In this document: positions 20,271 to 31,184 of the stretch, one piece after another
How the letters are laid out: every line of letters starts with the position of its first letter
Numbering within the stretch: the first letter of the stretch is position 1
DNA from: Cepaea nemoralis
Lineage: Eukaryota; Mollusca; Gastropoda; Stylommatophora; Helicidae
Length of the DNA: 64,000 nucleotides
NCBI GenBank assembly: GCA_014155875.1
Contig: JACEFZ010011666.1
Location: forward strand, 145,001-209,000
Reading direction: 5' to 3'
Made by a program: the position numbers and the translations under genes
Notes under the pieces: generated by a model
Databases searched by the model: none
The model's input: only the letters and a program-made list of their open reading frames with translations
What the model was told of the DNA's origin: nothing

Positions 20271-21170
20271 GGCAAATAACAGAGGGCCAGGTATAGTAAT
20301 GGCTTGAGATAAAGATTTATTGTGTGATACTACTTGTTTTCTGTCTAATAGCAATTATTTTATTAATGTCATTGTAGTAAAGCTTACTTTCATTGTTTCT
20401 AGTTTGTTTGTTTTTTGTTTTTGTTTTTTAAATTAGAATAGTATGACCTATCATATCGAATGCTTTTCTAAAGTCTTTAAACACCGCTCCACATAGAGTA
20501 TTGTTGTTAATATTCTGAGGCCAGATGTGTATCTTGTTTTATAGCGCCGTATGACAAGAATATCTTTGACTGTCAACTATAAGTTTGTGGCGAACTAAGT
20601 GCTCTAGTGTTGTTTTGTTGATGTGCTTGTCTAGCGGTTTGGATAGTGAGGCTAATATGGAAATTTGCCTATAGTTACTCATGACACGATCGTCCTATGA
20701 ACCAGCTTTTAAATGAGGATACACTTCAGCGATTTTAAAGGCTGATGGGAAGTGACCTTTGGTGAGACATTGATTATATATGAAAGTTAGTGACTCGCAG
20801 ATAGCCGATGCATCATAGCGAAAGATCGGATTGCTGATTCCATCTATTCCTGGTGAGTTATTGTTTTTTTAGATTACTGAGATGAGTAAATACTTCAGTG
20901 GTCGTCATTAGCGGTATGTTGAAGGGATTGTCTCCATAGCATTTTCCTCACAAATTAATGATAATAAAGGTATATCATGAGGCGCATCAGGTATTGCAGT
21001 CTTCAGTTGATTTATGTCGGACTGAAAGAATCTACTGAAGTGATCACATGTAACCTGATTTGATGGTAATGGTTTTGATGATCTGTGTTTGTTTGTCAAG
21101 GAATTAATTGCTTTCCATATATCTTTAGTGTTAGTTTTATCTATTATTAAGTTCTTAAAATAGTTTTTCT
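20268..21170 (-). pseudogene. LINE-D linker and RT N-terminal half
   Basis: Minus-strand reading from 21170: KKNYFKNLIIDKTNTKDIWKA and SKPLPSNQVTCDHFSRFFQS (linker before RT). The RT fingers follow, as FKIAEVYPHLK near 20735 and the YRQISILASLSKPLDKHI segment near 20660-20610. The palm follows near 20540-20450, and then SQAITIPGPLLFAIY. Several frame changes exist. It connects to 13267 once the LTR element is taken out. Confidence 0.8.
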
Positions 21171-21633
21171 TTTGAATAACGAAGACACAAACAATAGATT
21201 GCACTATTTATTGCCTGGCATATTTCGCTGCATCTCGTCAGGTACATACTGCAGAAATCACACAACTTAAGTGAATTAATTAGATAAATCCTTCAAAATG
21301 AAATATACACATGTTCGCACAGTAATGTCGATTGTCTACCATGGTGTGTTGTTCCACACACAAAGTAGTCGATTGTTAAAGTTTGCTGAAGATATAATAA
21401 TCAACCTTCGTAAGCCGTCCTTGTGCAAGCACAAAGACATGTTAGTCAGTTTAAAATTACCGTGGTAGACAATCGACATTACTGTGCGAACACGTGTATA
21501 TTTCAGTTTGAAGGATTTATCTAATTAATTCACGTAAGTTGTGTGATTTCTGGAGTATGTACCTGACGAGATGCAGCGAAATATGCCAGGCAATAAATCG
21601 TGCAATCTATTGTTTGTGTCTTCGTTATTCAAA
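21171..21633. mobile_element. Foldback MITE-like element
   Basis: Two inverted arms of about 174 bp (21171-21344 and 21460-21633) are nearly perfect reverse complements. The outermost bases are TTTGAATAACGAAGACACAA. A spacer of about 115 bp separates them. It has no ORF. It splits the linker of LINE-D, so it inserted after that LINE. The likely superfamily is not evident; the target duplication cannot be separated from the arm ends. Confidence 0.88.
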
Positions 21634-22640
21634 TTCATCACGGGAAAACATTGTTTTCAGTTTTTCTTTTCCTTTCGAATTACATATTGAACTTTGTTTC
21701 TCAGACTACGGTACATGGTTAGATCTCTATTTTTATGTGCCATGTCCCGGTCTCACATAAGTTCAACTACCTGCTGTGTGATCCACAGGGAATTAGTGTA
21801 ATGTTTAACTAGAACTTTCTTACATGGAATATGCTTGTCAAATACACTTAGAAAGGTCTTCAGCAAGTGGTTCCGGATGCTGGTAAACGTAGTCCAAAGA
21901 TGAGTTTAGCAAGTCTTGTATAATGACATCTTGATTGAAATTTTTATTATTTCTATATTTTATACATATATGCTTGTGTTTCGGAGTTCCGGTACCTCTT
22001 TGCGACCATGTGCAACGTACTGGGTAGTGATCGCTTATTGCATTAATAGGTACAGTACATTATGTGATGTTGTCAGCACATGTAGTATACATGTGATCTA
22101 TAAGTGTAGCAGATGATTTTGTTATTCTAGTTTCTTTTTTTTTACTAACTGTTGGCAGTTAATGACTCTATGTTGAAGTCAACTAGCAATATTATTTCTT
22201 TCCAATTACTAAATACTACATCCATCATAGTGGGGCATTTTTGATACCAGATGTTTCCTGCACTGATGTTTTGATAAAGATAACCAACTACTAGGGGTGT
22301 GCGATGTCGAAGTTTAACCTCAAGCCATACATACTCAATTTCACCGGTTCAAAATCTAGCCTGCAGTTGACGTTAAGCGAGTCAGAAATATAAACTGCAA
22401 TACCCGTCTCTTGTTTCCGATAATGATCTCGTCTTATGGCTTTAAAACCTCCGAGAGCGATGTCATCATCTGTGATGTTACTATTTATTCGACCTTTGCT
22501 AACGCCGAACGTGTGAATATTTTGATTGAGTATACGTGATAGTTCGGGTAGATTCCCTATTAAATGGTAAATATTTAAATGTCCGATTATGAGCTCATCA
22601 TCACCGAGCCAGTGTTCGTACTTATTAGACATTTTAACAA
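21634..22640 (-). pseudogene. LINE-D APE-type endonuclease
   Basis: The minus frame starting at 22632 reads MSNKYEHWLGDDELIIGHLN, then GNLPELSRILNQNIHTFGV and RDHYRKQETGIAVYISDSL (the Gly-Ile-Ala-Val-Tyr strand of APE endonucleases). Continuing at lower coordinates in another frame are YQKCPTMMDVV and a DFNIESL-like GDFN motif near 22165. This domain nicks genomic DNA in LINE retroposition. A frameshift near 22300 and others below inactivate it. The start at 22632 is a guess; upstream is a short 5' leader. Confidence 0.8.
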
Positions 22641-22704
22641 TGCGTAATTATACATTTTGAAAATGAATACAACTTACGTCCCTTATTACATTACACACTC
22701 TAAA

Positions 22705-25235
22705 GTACAGAGGTAGCAACACTCCCTGGGGTGAGGAGAACTGATACCACATCTTAACCATGGGGTGTCTTTAGATGGGGTACTAGGTATATTCAATCTA
22801 CTATACCCAACCAGCCTCGGATACCTATCTCTCTTTCACTCGCCCAAAAGACGTTAACTTATCACACTCAGTCCTGAATGCATGACACGACTCTAGTATC
22901 TATCAATGACAACGAAAGTGTGTATTGTACAAATGAGGATGATGATGTTCAGGATGAGATAGACTTAGCGGCTGCTAGTAATGTCCAGACAAAGAAACAC
23001 CGGAGTAGCTTCATGAAGTATTTGTCATCATAAGAAAATTCCAGTGTAGTACGCCACAAGTCGTAAGTAACAGGCCTCACCGCGTGCATCGCGTCCCGTC
23101 CTCCAGCAAATCTCTTCTTCTCAGGAAGGGTGGAAGGTGTTCGTGCCGACTAACCGTTGCCTGGAACCTCTCTTCTAAGCCGACTTTGAATGCCGGCTAA
23201 CACTGTTTACAATAAGTCATAATTCTCTAGTCGGGTGGACACATGCCACTCCGTCGCTCACCCTCTATAAATCTCGTAGAGGGTCGTGCGTGTGGAATCA
23301 CCGGCTCAGTTTCTGCGGGTAAGAGTCCCTACTGTCTCTAGTATATCTTTACTCCGGCAGAATCATAAGCCAAATGGCCTGGCACAAATCGCAGATGGTA
23401 TCTTGTCCTCTCTGACAGTTGTTCAGTCTAATGTTTTCACGAGGAGGCCAAGAACTAGGCACGGATACTTTCCGTAAGGTAAGGTGACAACCACATGAAG
23501 TGGCCTTGTTGAACTATAAGTGGTATTGACGTACTCTGCCGCAGTAGACTCTCTGGAGCAGGTACACTTTGAGATTCGTTGAGGTGTCCCCGGACTGCTG
23601 ACCACGTGACTTGCCTGGGTCCCAATTACTGGACCCGTCACAGACGTTCGACACCTCAATCAGGAAGGCAGAATAAAATTTGGTGAAAGCATCATGTAAC
23701 AAGCTTGCCATAAGCGAGGTAACCCTCACCACCTCTCCTCAGTATTATGGACTCTTCACACAAGAGTCCAGTCTCGCTCATAAGCTGCTCCCCCATGTAG
23801 GGAATAAACTGGGCCTAGGTCCTGTCAGGCCGCTCTTTGAACTGCATCGTCTTTCCTGGACTGGGGTTGATGTAGTACCGTGCTTCGGGTACTCTATATC
23901 CAAATCGAGTGTTATGTACATGGCGCACTCTTCATGCAGCAGATATCCACTCCCCGTTCTCTCCTCATGGACTCTTCACACAAGAGTCCAGTCTCGCTCA
24001 TAAGCTGCTCCCCCGTGTAGGGAATAAACTGGGCCTAGGTCCTGTCAGGCCGCTCTTTGAACTGCATCGTCTTTCCTGGACTGGGGTTGATGTAGTACCG
24101 TGCTTCGGGTACTCTATATCCAAATCCAGTGTTATATACATGGCGCACTATTCATGCAGCAGATATCCACACCCCGTTCTCTCCTCCCTCGTCAAGGGCA
24201 GGGGCATTTAGTACGGTGTCACTTTTCCTCGCGAACAGCCCCGTTCAGTCGGTCTATTCGCCCATATTATCCTCCTCTCCGGAATCCACTATATATTAAG
24301 CTGGCATTCCGTTAAGGCATACTAGCTACAAGACAGATGTGAGGAAAGCCAAGAAGGAAAGCCAGTGGCCGCACCACCATGCGACAACGGCCTTCGACTC
24401 AATGTACGACCTTGGAACGCCATCCGATACTTCTGCCACCCCCGAAAGGGATTCCGCCTCGACCGGCCGCGTCGCTAGATACACTACACGCCCTACTATA
24501 GACGACGCCGTACTCGACTTCCGGTCTCCCGCCAGTTCAGCCACGCAAACTCCGGCGACATTAGTTTTCAGGAAGCTGGGCCATGTGTGAACTCAAATTA
24601 AATGTTTCGCTGCCATGAATTCAGTTAACCCAATCTATATTGGCTGCAAATGATCCACGTGCCACTAGGATGCTAAACATCCCTGTGTTACACTACCTGT
24701 AATTTCACAATCCCCAAAAATATTGATTCCAGGCCCACACAATGTTACCAATTCACACATGACCCACTTTCCCGCTTGACGACTGTTACCCGGCTGACTA
24801 GCTCTACCGCGGTCCCCGGCTACCGACACAACTCTAACTAAACAAAGTTACTCAACATACCTTCTAATTGCAGTCCAATCGGCATGTTGAAGACTATGTC
24901 GAGGTCCTTCCAATCCCCTGAAGACATCATTCGTCGCAGCTTTAAGGACTTGGCGTCTGGCCACTGTGAACAACTCAGCCCAACTGACTGCTTTGTCTGG
25001 CGGGCTCTATGAACAGCCCATGTGCGCGACTTTTGCTCAGTCGGTCTCACTGAACTATGCTCACCGTGTCCTGTTTTTCGAATCGTCTAGATTGGCAAAA
25101 CAAAGGGTGATCATTTCAGAAGGGTACCAGGTCGGATAATCTCAGGTATGCTTCCATTAGACCACACGGCCGAATTACGGCATTTCATGACACAGATAGG
25201 CAGTAATACCTCTGTCAATATACAATAATACGTAA
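22705..25235. repeat. Long non-coding interspersed repeat R, copy 1
   Basis: Related along its length, at low similarity, to 37897-40513. Both begin near CTGGGGTGAGG and share TGACACGACTCT, a CCCGTTC-CTCCTC phrase followed by CATTTGG/CATTTAG-ACGGTGT, AAGCCAGTGG(C/T)CGC, and ATTTCC or GGTCC patches. No coding potential was recognised. Copy 1 abuts the 5' end of LINE-D on one side and exon unit D on the other. Confidence 0.6.
23747..24186. repeat. 220-bp tandem duplication inside repeat R copy 1
   Basis: Two copies (23747-23966, 23967-24186) differ by only a few bases. Each starts with an 8-bp perfect hairpin, GGACTCTT-CACAC-AAGAGTCC. Repeat R copy 2 has no such duplication. Confidence 0.93.
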
Positions 25236-25404
25236 TACGTTTGCCTTACCTCGTTTGACAAAGGTATATTCTAGGAAATTCTATTATTATTGTGGAATGT
25301 GCTAATGCTTGGGCTTTATTTAACTTCCTAATTGCATCTTCCATGTGCTGTTCTAAAACCAATTTAATACAATTATGTGTGTTTACATTAATGTATTTGT
25401 CACT

Positions 25405-25412
25405 CGATGATG

Positions 25413-25444
<32 letters not shown>

Positions 25445-25454
25445 GATGATGATG

Positions 25455-25530
<76 letters not shown>

Positions 25531-25541
25531 CGACGACGACT
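25405..25541. repeat. (GAT)n microsatellite
   Basis: The longest GAT array of the four units, about 137 bp, ending in GACGACGACGAC. Confidence 0.97.
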
Positions 25542-25584
25542 AACTTACAAACTGAATTAATTCAGCTTTATATGTGACACTTAG

Positions 25585-25704
25585 GTTGCCACGATTGGGG
25601 AACATGTGTTACCGAGGGTTCCCTCCACTATTCGAACAGCTGCCAACGATATGTCTGTACCAGAACACCTGAAAACACAATGGCACTTATGTCACAAAAC
25701 AAAA
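25585..25704 (+). CDS. Cysteine-rich module exon 4, phase 1-1
   Basis: 120-bp exon after acceptor GACACTTAG, before donor A|GTATGT. It encodes G-C-HDWGT-C-x11-C-QRYV-C-TRT and a tail ending MSQNK. It keeps all four cysteines and the open frame, but has substitutions in the first loop (DWG in place of VGD). It is the most distant of the four duplicates in position, about 14 kb after exon 3. Confidence 0.72.
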
Positions 25705-25899
25705 GTATGTCAAAGTGTGTTGTTATACTCCAAAATCAAAAACATCACCTTGATCATCACATGATGAACCAGCTTGCTTTGACGATACTGTTTTCTCAAC
25801 ATAATATATAAGTGTGTCTGCTTATGCCGCCGATACCATCTTTTCCATCTGTATCTTATCTCGTTATTTACTTCTCCATCATTAACCAATCTCGGAATG

Positions 25900-26230
25900 T
25901 AAATGAACAAATTAGGAAGAGATAGGAAGAAACAGAGATATGGTTCCTTAGGCGAATGTTGCGAATTAATTGAACTTCAAGTAACTACCAATGAATGCCT
26001 GAAAGAGGCTAATGAAACTAGACCATTATATACAACAATAAGAAAGAGACGAACTGATTTTTTTTGTTGGGGGGGGCGGGCAATGTAATGAGAGGAGAGG
26101 CGTTGGAGAACATCACGACAACTGGAAAGATCGAGGGGAAGAGAGGCAGACCACGAGAAATGATGCTGGATGGTTTGCGACGGTGGCATGGAGGAATATT
26201 AACTGCAGATGTTGTAACAGGATGGCCTCT
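25900..26230 (+). pseudogene. LINE C-terminal fragment
   Basis: The + strand reads VTNECLKEANETRPLYTTIRK (25980-26043) and RRTDFF near 26050. After a frameshift in the G-rich run it reads MRGEALENITTTGKIEGKRG (about 26087-26146) and RPREMMLDGLRRW. This is the post-RT end of a CFDP2-type LINE. It is a short dead fragment. Confidence 0.75.
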
Positions 26231-27670
26231 TTTGTTGTGAATGACCACAAGCCCCGAGGTATCCCTGTCACTCACGTGTATACTAACTTCAGGAGTTGCA
26301 CAGGTAGATACACTGATACTACTATTGTTGACCCACTCTGCACGGTGACAAGTGTCATGGGTCTACAAACCCCTCCTAGATCCTAAACCTCTACCATCTA
26401 CCCTCTGCCTTGGAACTTTACTCCCAGGCCTCGTCCAATATCACACCTAATAACTGTGTAGAAAACATGTCAACAATTCAATAATTTAATTTACATTATA
26501 GACACAAGTTTACACGGAACGTCCTGATAGGAATTTATTTACAATATAGAAAAAAAGATTAGAGATAGAGTCAGAGATGTTTCTGGGTCATCACGAGGTA
26601 TAGCGGAGGAATTGCGGGTGTTTCCGTCGAGTCGGTCCAGAAGACTCACCCGGGTCTTTTCCAGCACTAAAGTCTGGAACACTTATGTATTGTTCTGCCG
26701 CAAGCAACCGGCGGTCAACGATGGGATTTAGCCATCAGGACTCCGATGACTGGACTAAGAACCCACCACTACAACTGCGAGAATTGTCAATACCTATTGT
26801 CTCTAGTCTCTATTACTGCTCTTCCTACACAGTCTGGATATGAGATCCTCGACCATGAGGTATCCCCTGATGCACCTGGACAATAGCTGAAAATAAAGTC
26901 TGGGAATAATCACTAATTATGTTCAAGTGATGCTTCACCCCTGGTCGGATGACGTCGGTTTTCCACACCATGATTATAAGAAAATCTCTCAGGATACACA
27001 AAACACAGTCTTCCATGTGTTTCGGGTGGACTTCTACTCTCTAGTAGACAACTAACTGCAGATATGGCTGAAACTCAAGATTAACTGAACTCCATCTAAG
27101 TCTGGTTCAGAACAATGGTATATAATAACATGATGAGTGTCTATACGATTTGATGAAGACGTATCACTGTGAAATCATAAATCTTTCACGTGGCATCTTG
27201 TAGAAGGATCAGTGATATTCAACACTGATTTTCAAGCTGAAATGCTCCCAGAACTATGACGTTTTCCCAGCTGGGGTTGTCCTCTGGATCAAGAAAATAA
27301 ACAACGTCTTCCATTGTAAGTTCAGCTTCAGCGTGGAAGTTATACAACATAAGTTAATTGTAGCCTTCATTACCAAACCTTCGTTGAAGAATTCTCTACC
27401 ACACAGGATCATGATGGAATTCGTGTAGGCTACCACAACGGTTCAGTGTAGAATTACTGATCCACACACAGGCTAGGTCTTATGTATCATCACTGCAGAC
27501 CTCATACAACAGGCATCACCTGAGAGGTAAGAGCAGGCGGTGAGAACACTCAGTACCAACTCGGATCCACATGCTATCATCCACTGAAAAATGTACTTTC
27601 ACTATAACGATTTAGGATATGCCTAATTAGGGAATCATCCATAATAATTGTGGAAGCATGCTTAGACATC
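26231..27670. other. Gene-free stretch, probably decayed repeat
   Basis: No ORF above about 67 codons, no RNA gene and no recognised element. Its pyrimidine-rich, CCTCC-containing style is reminiscent of repeat R, but I could not align it by eye. Confidence 0.4.
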
Positions 27671-27674
27671 CAAT

Positions 27675-27960
27675 GTTTGGGAGTCTCTGTGGTGAAGTGG
27701 TCAAGCCGTTTGACTCGTGCTCCGAAGGTTGTGGGTTCGATTCCGGGCCGCGTCCTTCGGTTTACGAGTTAAATGTTACGGAGACTCCTGTGGGTCGTCG
27801 CTAAAAGCTACGGAGTTCGTGCTTTGTGCGACGCTTTCCGTGCTGCGGAAAGAGACCGAGCCATATGGGATAAAACCGGTGCAATGAAGTCGACCCTGTC
27901 GACTTTTAAGCTACTTTAATTATTATTTATTATTATTATTAAATATATTATTTAATTATT
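27675..27960 (+). mobile_element. tRNA-derived SINE
   Basis: The head at 27681-27750 is tRNA-like, with an A box (TGTGGTGAAGTGGT, 27689-27702) and a perfect-looking B box (GGTTCGATTCC, 27734-27744). The body at about 27779-27905 contains GTGGGTCGTCGCT and GACCGAGCCATATGGGATAAA. A second copy of this body lies at 33148-33290. The tail runs into ATT and TA repeats. It is not a functional tRNA: the acceptor stem does not close and a SINE body follows directly. Confidence 0.8.
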
Positions 27961-27970
27961 AATTAAAATG

Positions 27971-27972
<2 letters not shown>

Positions 27973-28054
<82 letters not shown>
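27973..28054. repeat. (TA)n microsatellite
   Basis: About 80 bp of TA, the left side of the array that contains the mini-LINE. Confidence 0.95.
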
Positions 28055-28057
<3 letters not shown>

Positions 28058-28757
28058 AGTCAGGTCTTAGTCAGATATGACTGAGCTACCGTATGACAGT
28101 AGACGGTACTACCTGCTTTCTGTCAGCGCCGAATGTTGGGCGGCGCTTACAAAACCCGACACCCCACATTGTGCCTACGGCTTCGGGCGGAAGAGTGCAA
28201 TTGGGAGGGTACTAGCCTTATCCTGGTGCGAGGAAATGCAACCCAAAGACAAAATAAGTCATGGCAGGGCAGACCAGGCCCTAAGCCTTGGTTGGCAGCT
28301 GGTCTAGGATCGAAGCTCCGACAGGCGGACAGTTAGAGCATTGCTTTGCTGATCCGGCAGCTTCTGCAGCTTGTCTTGTTCCAGATGTATAGGTGTTAAC
28401 TTTCCTCTGGAGTGTACTAGGCAGGCCGAGAGAGGGATCATGCTGCATGGGCAACACATGGTTTCTTTATTTTAGCCCAGGCTTTGTGCTATGGAGAGAA
28501 ATGGAATAAAGACAAAGGAGAAAATGATTGCAGATAAAGCACACACAGAGCGTGAGAGACGTAAGATGGTGCAAAATGGTGGAAATGACCATGTTTTCAC
28601 ATGCACCTACTGTGGGCAAACATTTGCAGCAAGAATTGGCCTTACCAGCCACACTCGCCACCGCCATGGATCGTAGTTATTGCCATATGACAGTTATTAA
28701 GCCTTTTTGAAGCACAATGTACCAAACTATCGTCTCTCAAGACGGAAAGGTGCCAAT
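28055..28757 (+). mobile_element. Mini-LINE: 5' leader fused to LINE-A-type 3' end
   Basis: 28055-28478 looks like a LINE 5' leader, C/G-rich and without motif. From 28479 the sequence is the last 60 codons and 3' end of LINE-A (1718 bp at 600-2317), including the C2H2 finger CTYCGQTF...H-x4-H and the closing GGTGCCAATG. All of endonuclease and RT is missing. (TA)n arrays lie on both sides, so it appears to have inserted into one TA tract. Confidence 0.7.
28491..28676 (+). pseudogene. LINE-A C-terminal C2H2 finger remnant
   Basis: Sixty codons, nearly identical in sense to residues 332-391 of the LINE-A frame (GIKTKEKMIADKAHTER...). The zinc finger spacing C-x2-C-x12-H-x4-H is fully kept. 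On its own it is not a gene; it is the 3' end of the mini-LINE. Confidence 0.85.
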
Positions 28758-28768
28758 GATGATGATGA

Positions 28769-28854
<86 letters not shown>
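28758..28854. repeat. (ATG)n LINE tail followed by (TA)n
   Basis: About five ATG units directly continue the LINE 3' end, then about 85 bp of TA. Confidence 0.95.
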
Positions 28855-28856
<2 letters not shown>

Positions 28857-29101
28857 ATTACACCGCTGTTATTACTTTGCGAGCCACTGCTGTCCTAAAA
28901 TAGTATTTGAATATGTTATATATCATGGGCTAACGTGGCTATGGCTCGACAAAGGGAATGGACATCCTATGATCAGATTTGTGTCCTAAACCTGCGACTG
29001 GCCTAGCAAGCCGACAAGGGATCGTCACACTGCTCGTAGAAAAACCTGGCGATGTTAATGGACTACGAGATAGATCAGTGATTTAACAAAACATAGGCAC
29101 A

Positions 29102-31175
29102 ATGAACGTGTACGGTTTTAATAGTAAAGAAGAAGAACTTATAGAAACATTAGCAGAGAGGAGATTTGGACTCATTGGAATATGGGATACCAGAATAAAC
29201 GGGGAAGGATGCAAGGAGATCCGCCACAGCTACACGTTTGTCTACTCTGGTGTGGAACACCAAGAAAGGGCAAGCCACGATGTTGAGATAGTCATTGAAT
29301 GACGGCTAGCATGAGGAACACTAGAAATAATATATATATATATAACAGAAAGAATCACAACAGTAAGAATAAAAGAATAAACAAGTACAACATATGTACA
29401 AATATTCACACCATTTTATACACACAAAATAAATGAGCAAGACTGCGAGGGATTCTCGAGGGCATCCATGACATGCTATATAAATTAAATAAGCAGGACA
29501 ATATCATAGTTATGGGAGACTTCAATGCAAGACTACGACATAACACAGAGGGCATATAAAATATCATGGGGCAATTGGAGACCAACATAATGAAAGAAAT
29601 GATAACGGAATTAGACTGATATAGCTCTGCAGCCAACACGACCTGTATATAACAAACACATTCTATAAACACAAAATCTCTTAAATATACATACCTTGTA
29701 TAAATGGAACGATATGGATACTAAAGGCAAAACTGATTTTATATTAACAAGAAATAACAGAAAGTTAAATATATTAGATTCAAGGGCAGTGTCCAACGTA
29801 ATTATAAACACCGACCACAAAGCAGTCGTTGCTACAATAAGAACCATCATAACTAGAAAGCAAATACCAGGAAATGCATCCCTTGCTAATCAGTACACTA
29901 AAACACCCTCAAAGAATAGGCAATGAGGGAAAATTATGAGAAAGTGTCAGAGTCTTACTTAAACTACTTCTGACTCGCATTTCTGACAGAGGCGAAACAA
30001 TTACACGCATTCAAGAATTACACTCTTTATTCACAAAACGCTTCCCATGGAAAAACTCCCAGAAGTTGCGCCCTTGGCAACTCGCAATTTGTGCAACATT
30101 ATTATCACGGTGTCCTAATTATTCATGAGAAATAATACAATATAATAGCCTTGGATGGCTCTCACACTGTCTCTGCTCAAACACAGCTCGCTTCGCAACT
30201 TAACCACGCCATCAATATTACAGTTACTTCACAACGCTCACAAACACTGCCCTATGTCTGTCCGTCTCGATGTCCTGAACCCGTCTGACCAATACCGGTA
30301 CGTTTGGGCAGATCACGGCTGCTCACAGTTCGTGAGACCCGTGACGTGCGGTGCGGTGTGATGCGGTGACCACAGGCGCCTGGTTGTTTGTTGACTTGCA
30401 CTCGGCGACACTACTGCAGGATGCCTGCCGTGACATGTCACCTGTTTATCCCTGTCGTACAGGGTATTGGGTCCCTGACAGAAAGAACTAATTGAAATCT
30501 TTGTAAAATTACCTATAGAAAGAAAGCCAGTGGAAGAAGAATGGGATCTTTTCAAATCAAGCAATTTAAATACTGCAAAACCACGAAAAACGCACAGCAC
30601 GGATAAAGAACATAACAAGTTAGTGGAACGCAGAGGTAAAGAAAGCTGTAAAAGATAACACGGAAAAATATTTTTAAAGATGTGATTGATAAGCAAACAG
30701 GAAGGTGAAAATATAAAATATAGAATAGCGAGAAGATATGTGAATAGAATAGTAAAGAGAGAAAAACAAAAAGACTGGAAAAGGGGGGGGGGGGGGAGTA
30801 TGGAGAAACTCTAAACAAAAACTACAAGGAGACAACACAAACACCTACAAAAAGATGAGTGAAATGAGAACCAGAGGAGAACCCTTTGACCCAACTGAAA
30901 TAATTAACAGCGAAATAATATGGAAACAGTAGGCCTACTTCCAACAACTTCTCAACATCCCTTCAGATGTCACAGGAATTCAAGAAACTGACACAGATGC
31001 CACCGAAGAACTAGAACCAGACATACAGAAAGAAGAAATTACAGACGCCGTCAGATTAGCCCCATTGAACAAATTACCGAGACTAGATGAAATACCCAAT
31101 GAACTAATTAAAGCAGCAAGAGAAGTAGGAACAGCATGGCTCCATACACTATTCAGCCATGCATTGGTAGAACAA
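29102..31175 (+). pseudogene. LINE-E endonuclease and RT start, frameshifted
   Basis: From ATG 29102: GFNSKEEELIETLAERRFGL and IGIWDTRINGEGC (the E-T-R type catalytic loop), then VYSGVEHQERA. A frame change leads to VMGDFNARLRHNTEG near 29512 (catalytic GDFNA). Then comes YTWYKWNDMDTKGKTDFIL near 29690, and INTDHKAVVATI near 29800 (the SDH-type end of APE). Beyond the solo LTR, ELIEIFVKLPIERKPVEEEW (30488) is linker, and APLNKLPRLDEIPNELIKAA (31058) is the start of the RT. Stops and a G-run frameshift near 30783-30797 make it inactive. Confidence 0.85.
29945..30480. mobile_element. Solo LTR with 5-bp target duplication
   Basis: A 536-bp block starting TGTCAGAGTC and ending GGGTCCCTGACA. It is flanked by GAAAG on both sides (29940-29944 and 30481-30485), and removing it rejoins the LINE-E reading. 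No internal region is present, so it is the recombination remnant of an LTR element. It contains a short hairpin-like CCTGTCGTACAGGG near 30452. Family not known; its LTR does not match the two Gmr1-like elements here. Confidence 0.88.
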
Positions 31176-31184
31176 AAGTTGAGT

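Larger units (their letters stand above)
12247..22690 (-). mobile_element. LINE-D, near full-length, split by later insertions
   Basis: A minus-strand LINE of a different type from LINE-A and LINE-B. Its 5' end is near 22690 and its 3' end at about 12247, where an AATAAAG signal (reverse complement near 12275) is followed by a (TTCG)n-like tail. A second simple repeat, (AAT)n, lies at 12395-12450 in its 3' part. A 6.9-kb LTR element (13268-20159) lies immediately upstream of its RT active site. A foldback element (21171-21633) sits in the linker, and a (TA)n expansion at 20184-20267 interrupts the RT. Confidence 0.85.
25236..25895 (+). repeat. Segmental duplication unit, copy D
   Basis: Starts with LINE debris (TTGCCTTACCTCGTTTGACA, as at 3413 and 11366). 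It carries the TTCCTAATTGCATCTTCC phrase, the GAT array, the exon and the intron block with AACATAATATATAAG, then stops near 25895. Confidence 0.8.
28900..31180 (+). mobile_element. LINE-E (plus strand), split by a solo LTR
   Basis: 5' leader from about 28920, endonuclease 29102-29930, linker 30481-30900, RT start 31010-31175. It stops abruptly near 31180, where another LINE fragment begins. The solo LTR at 29945-30480 interrupts it between endonuclease and linker. Confidence 0.85.

Noticed and set aside
25130..25180. Possible third tRNA-like head (A box TGGTCTAATGG on the minus strand)
   Set aside because: The B box is not recognisable and no body follows; too weak to list.
27681..27750. 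Functional tRNA gene
   Set aside because: A and B boxes are present, but the acceptor stem does not pair and a SINE body follows; a second body copy exists at 33.2 kb.
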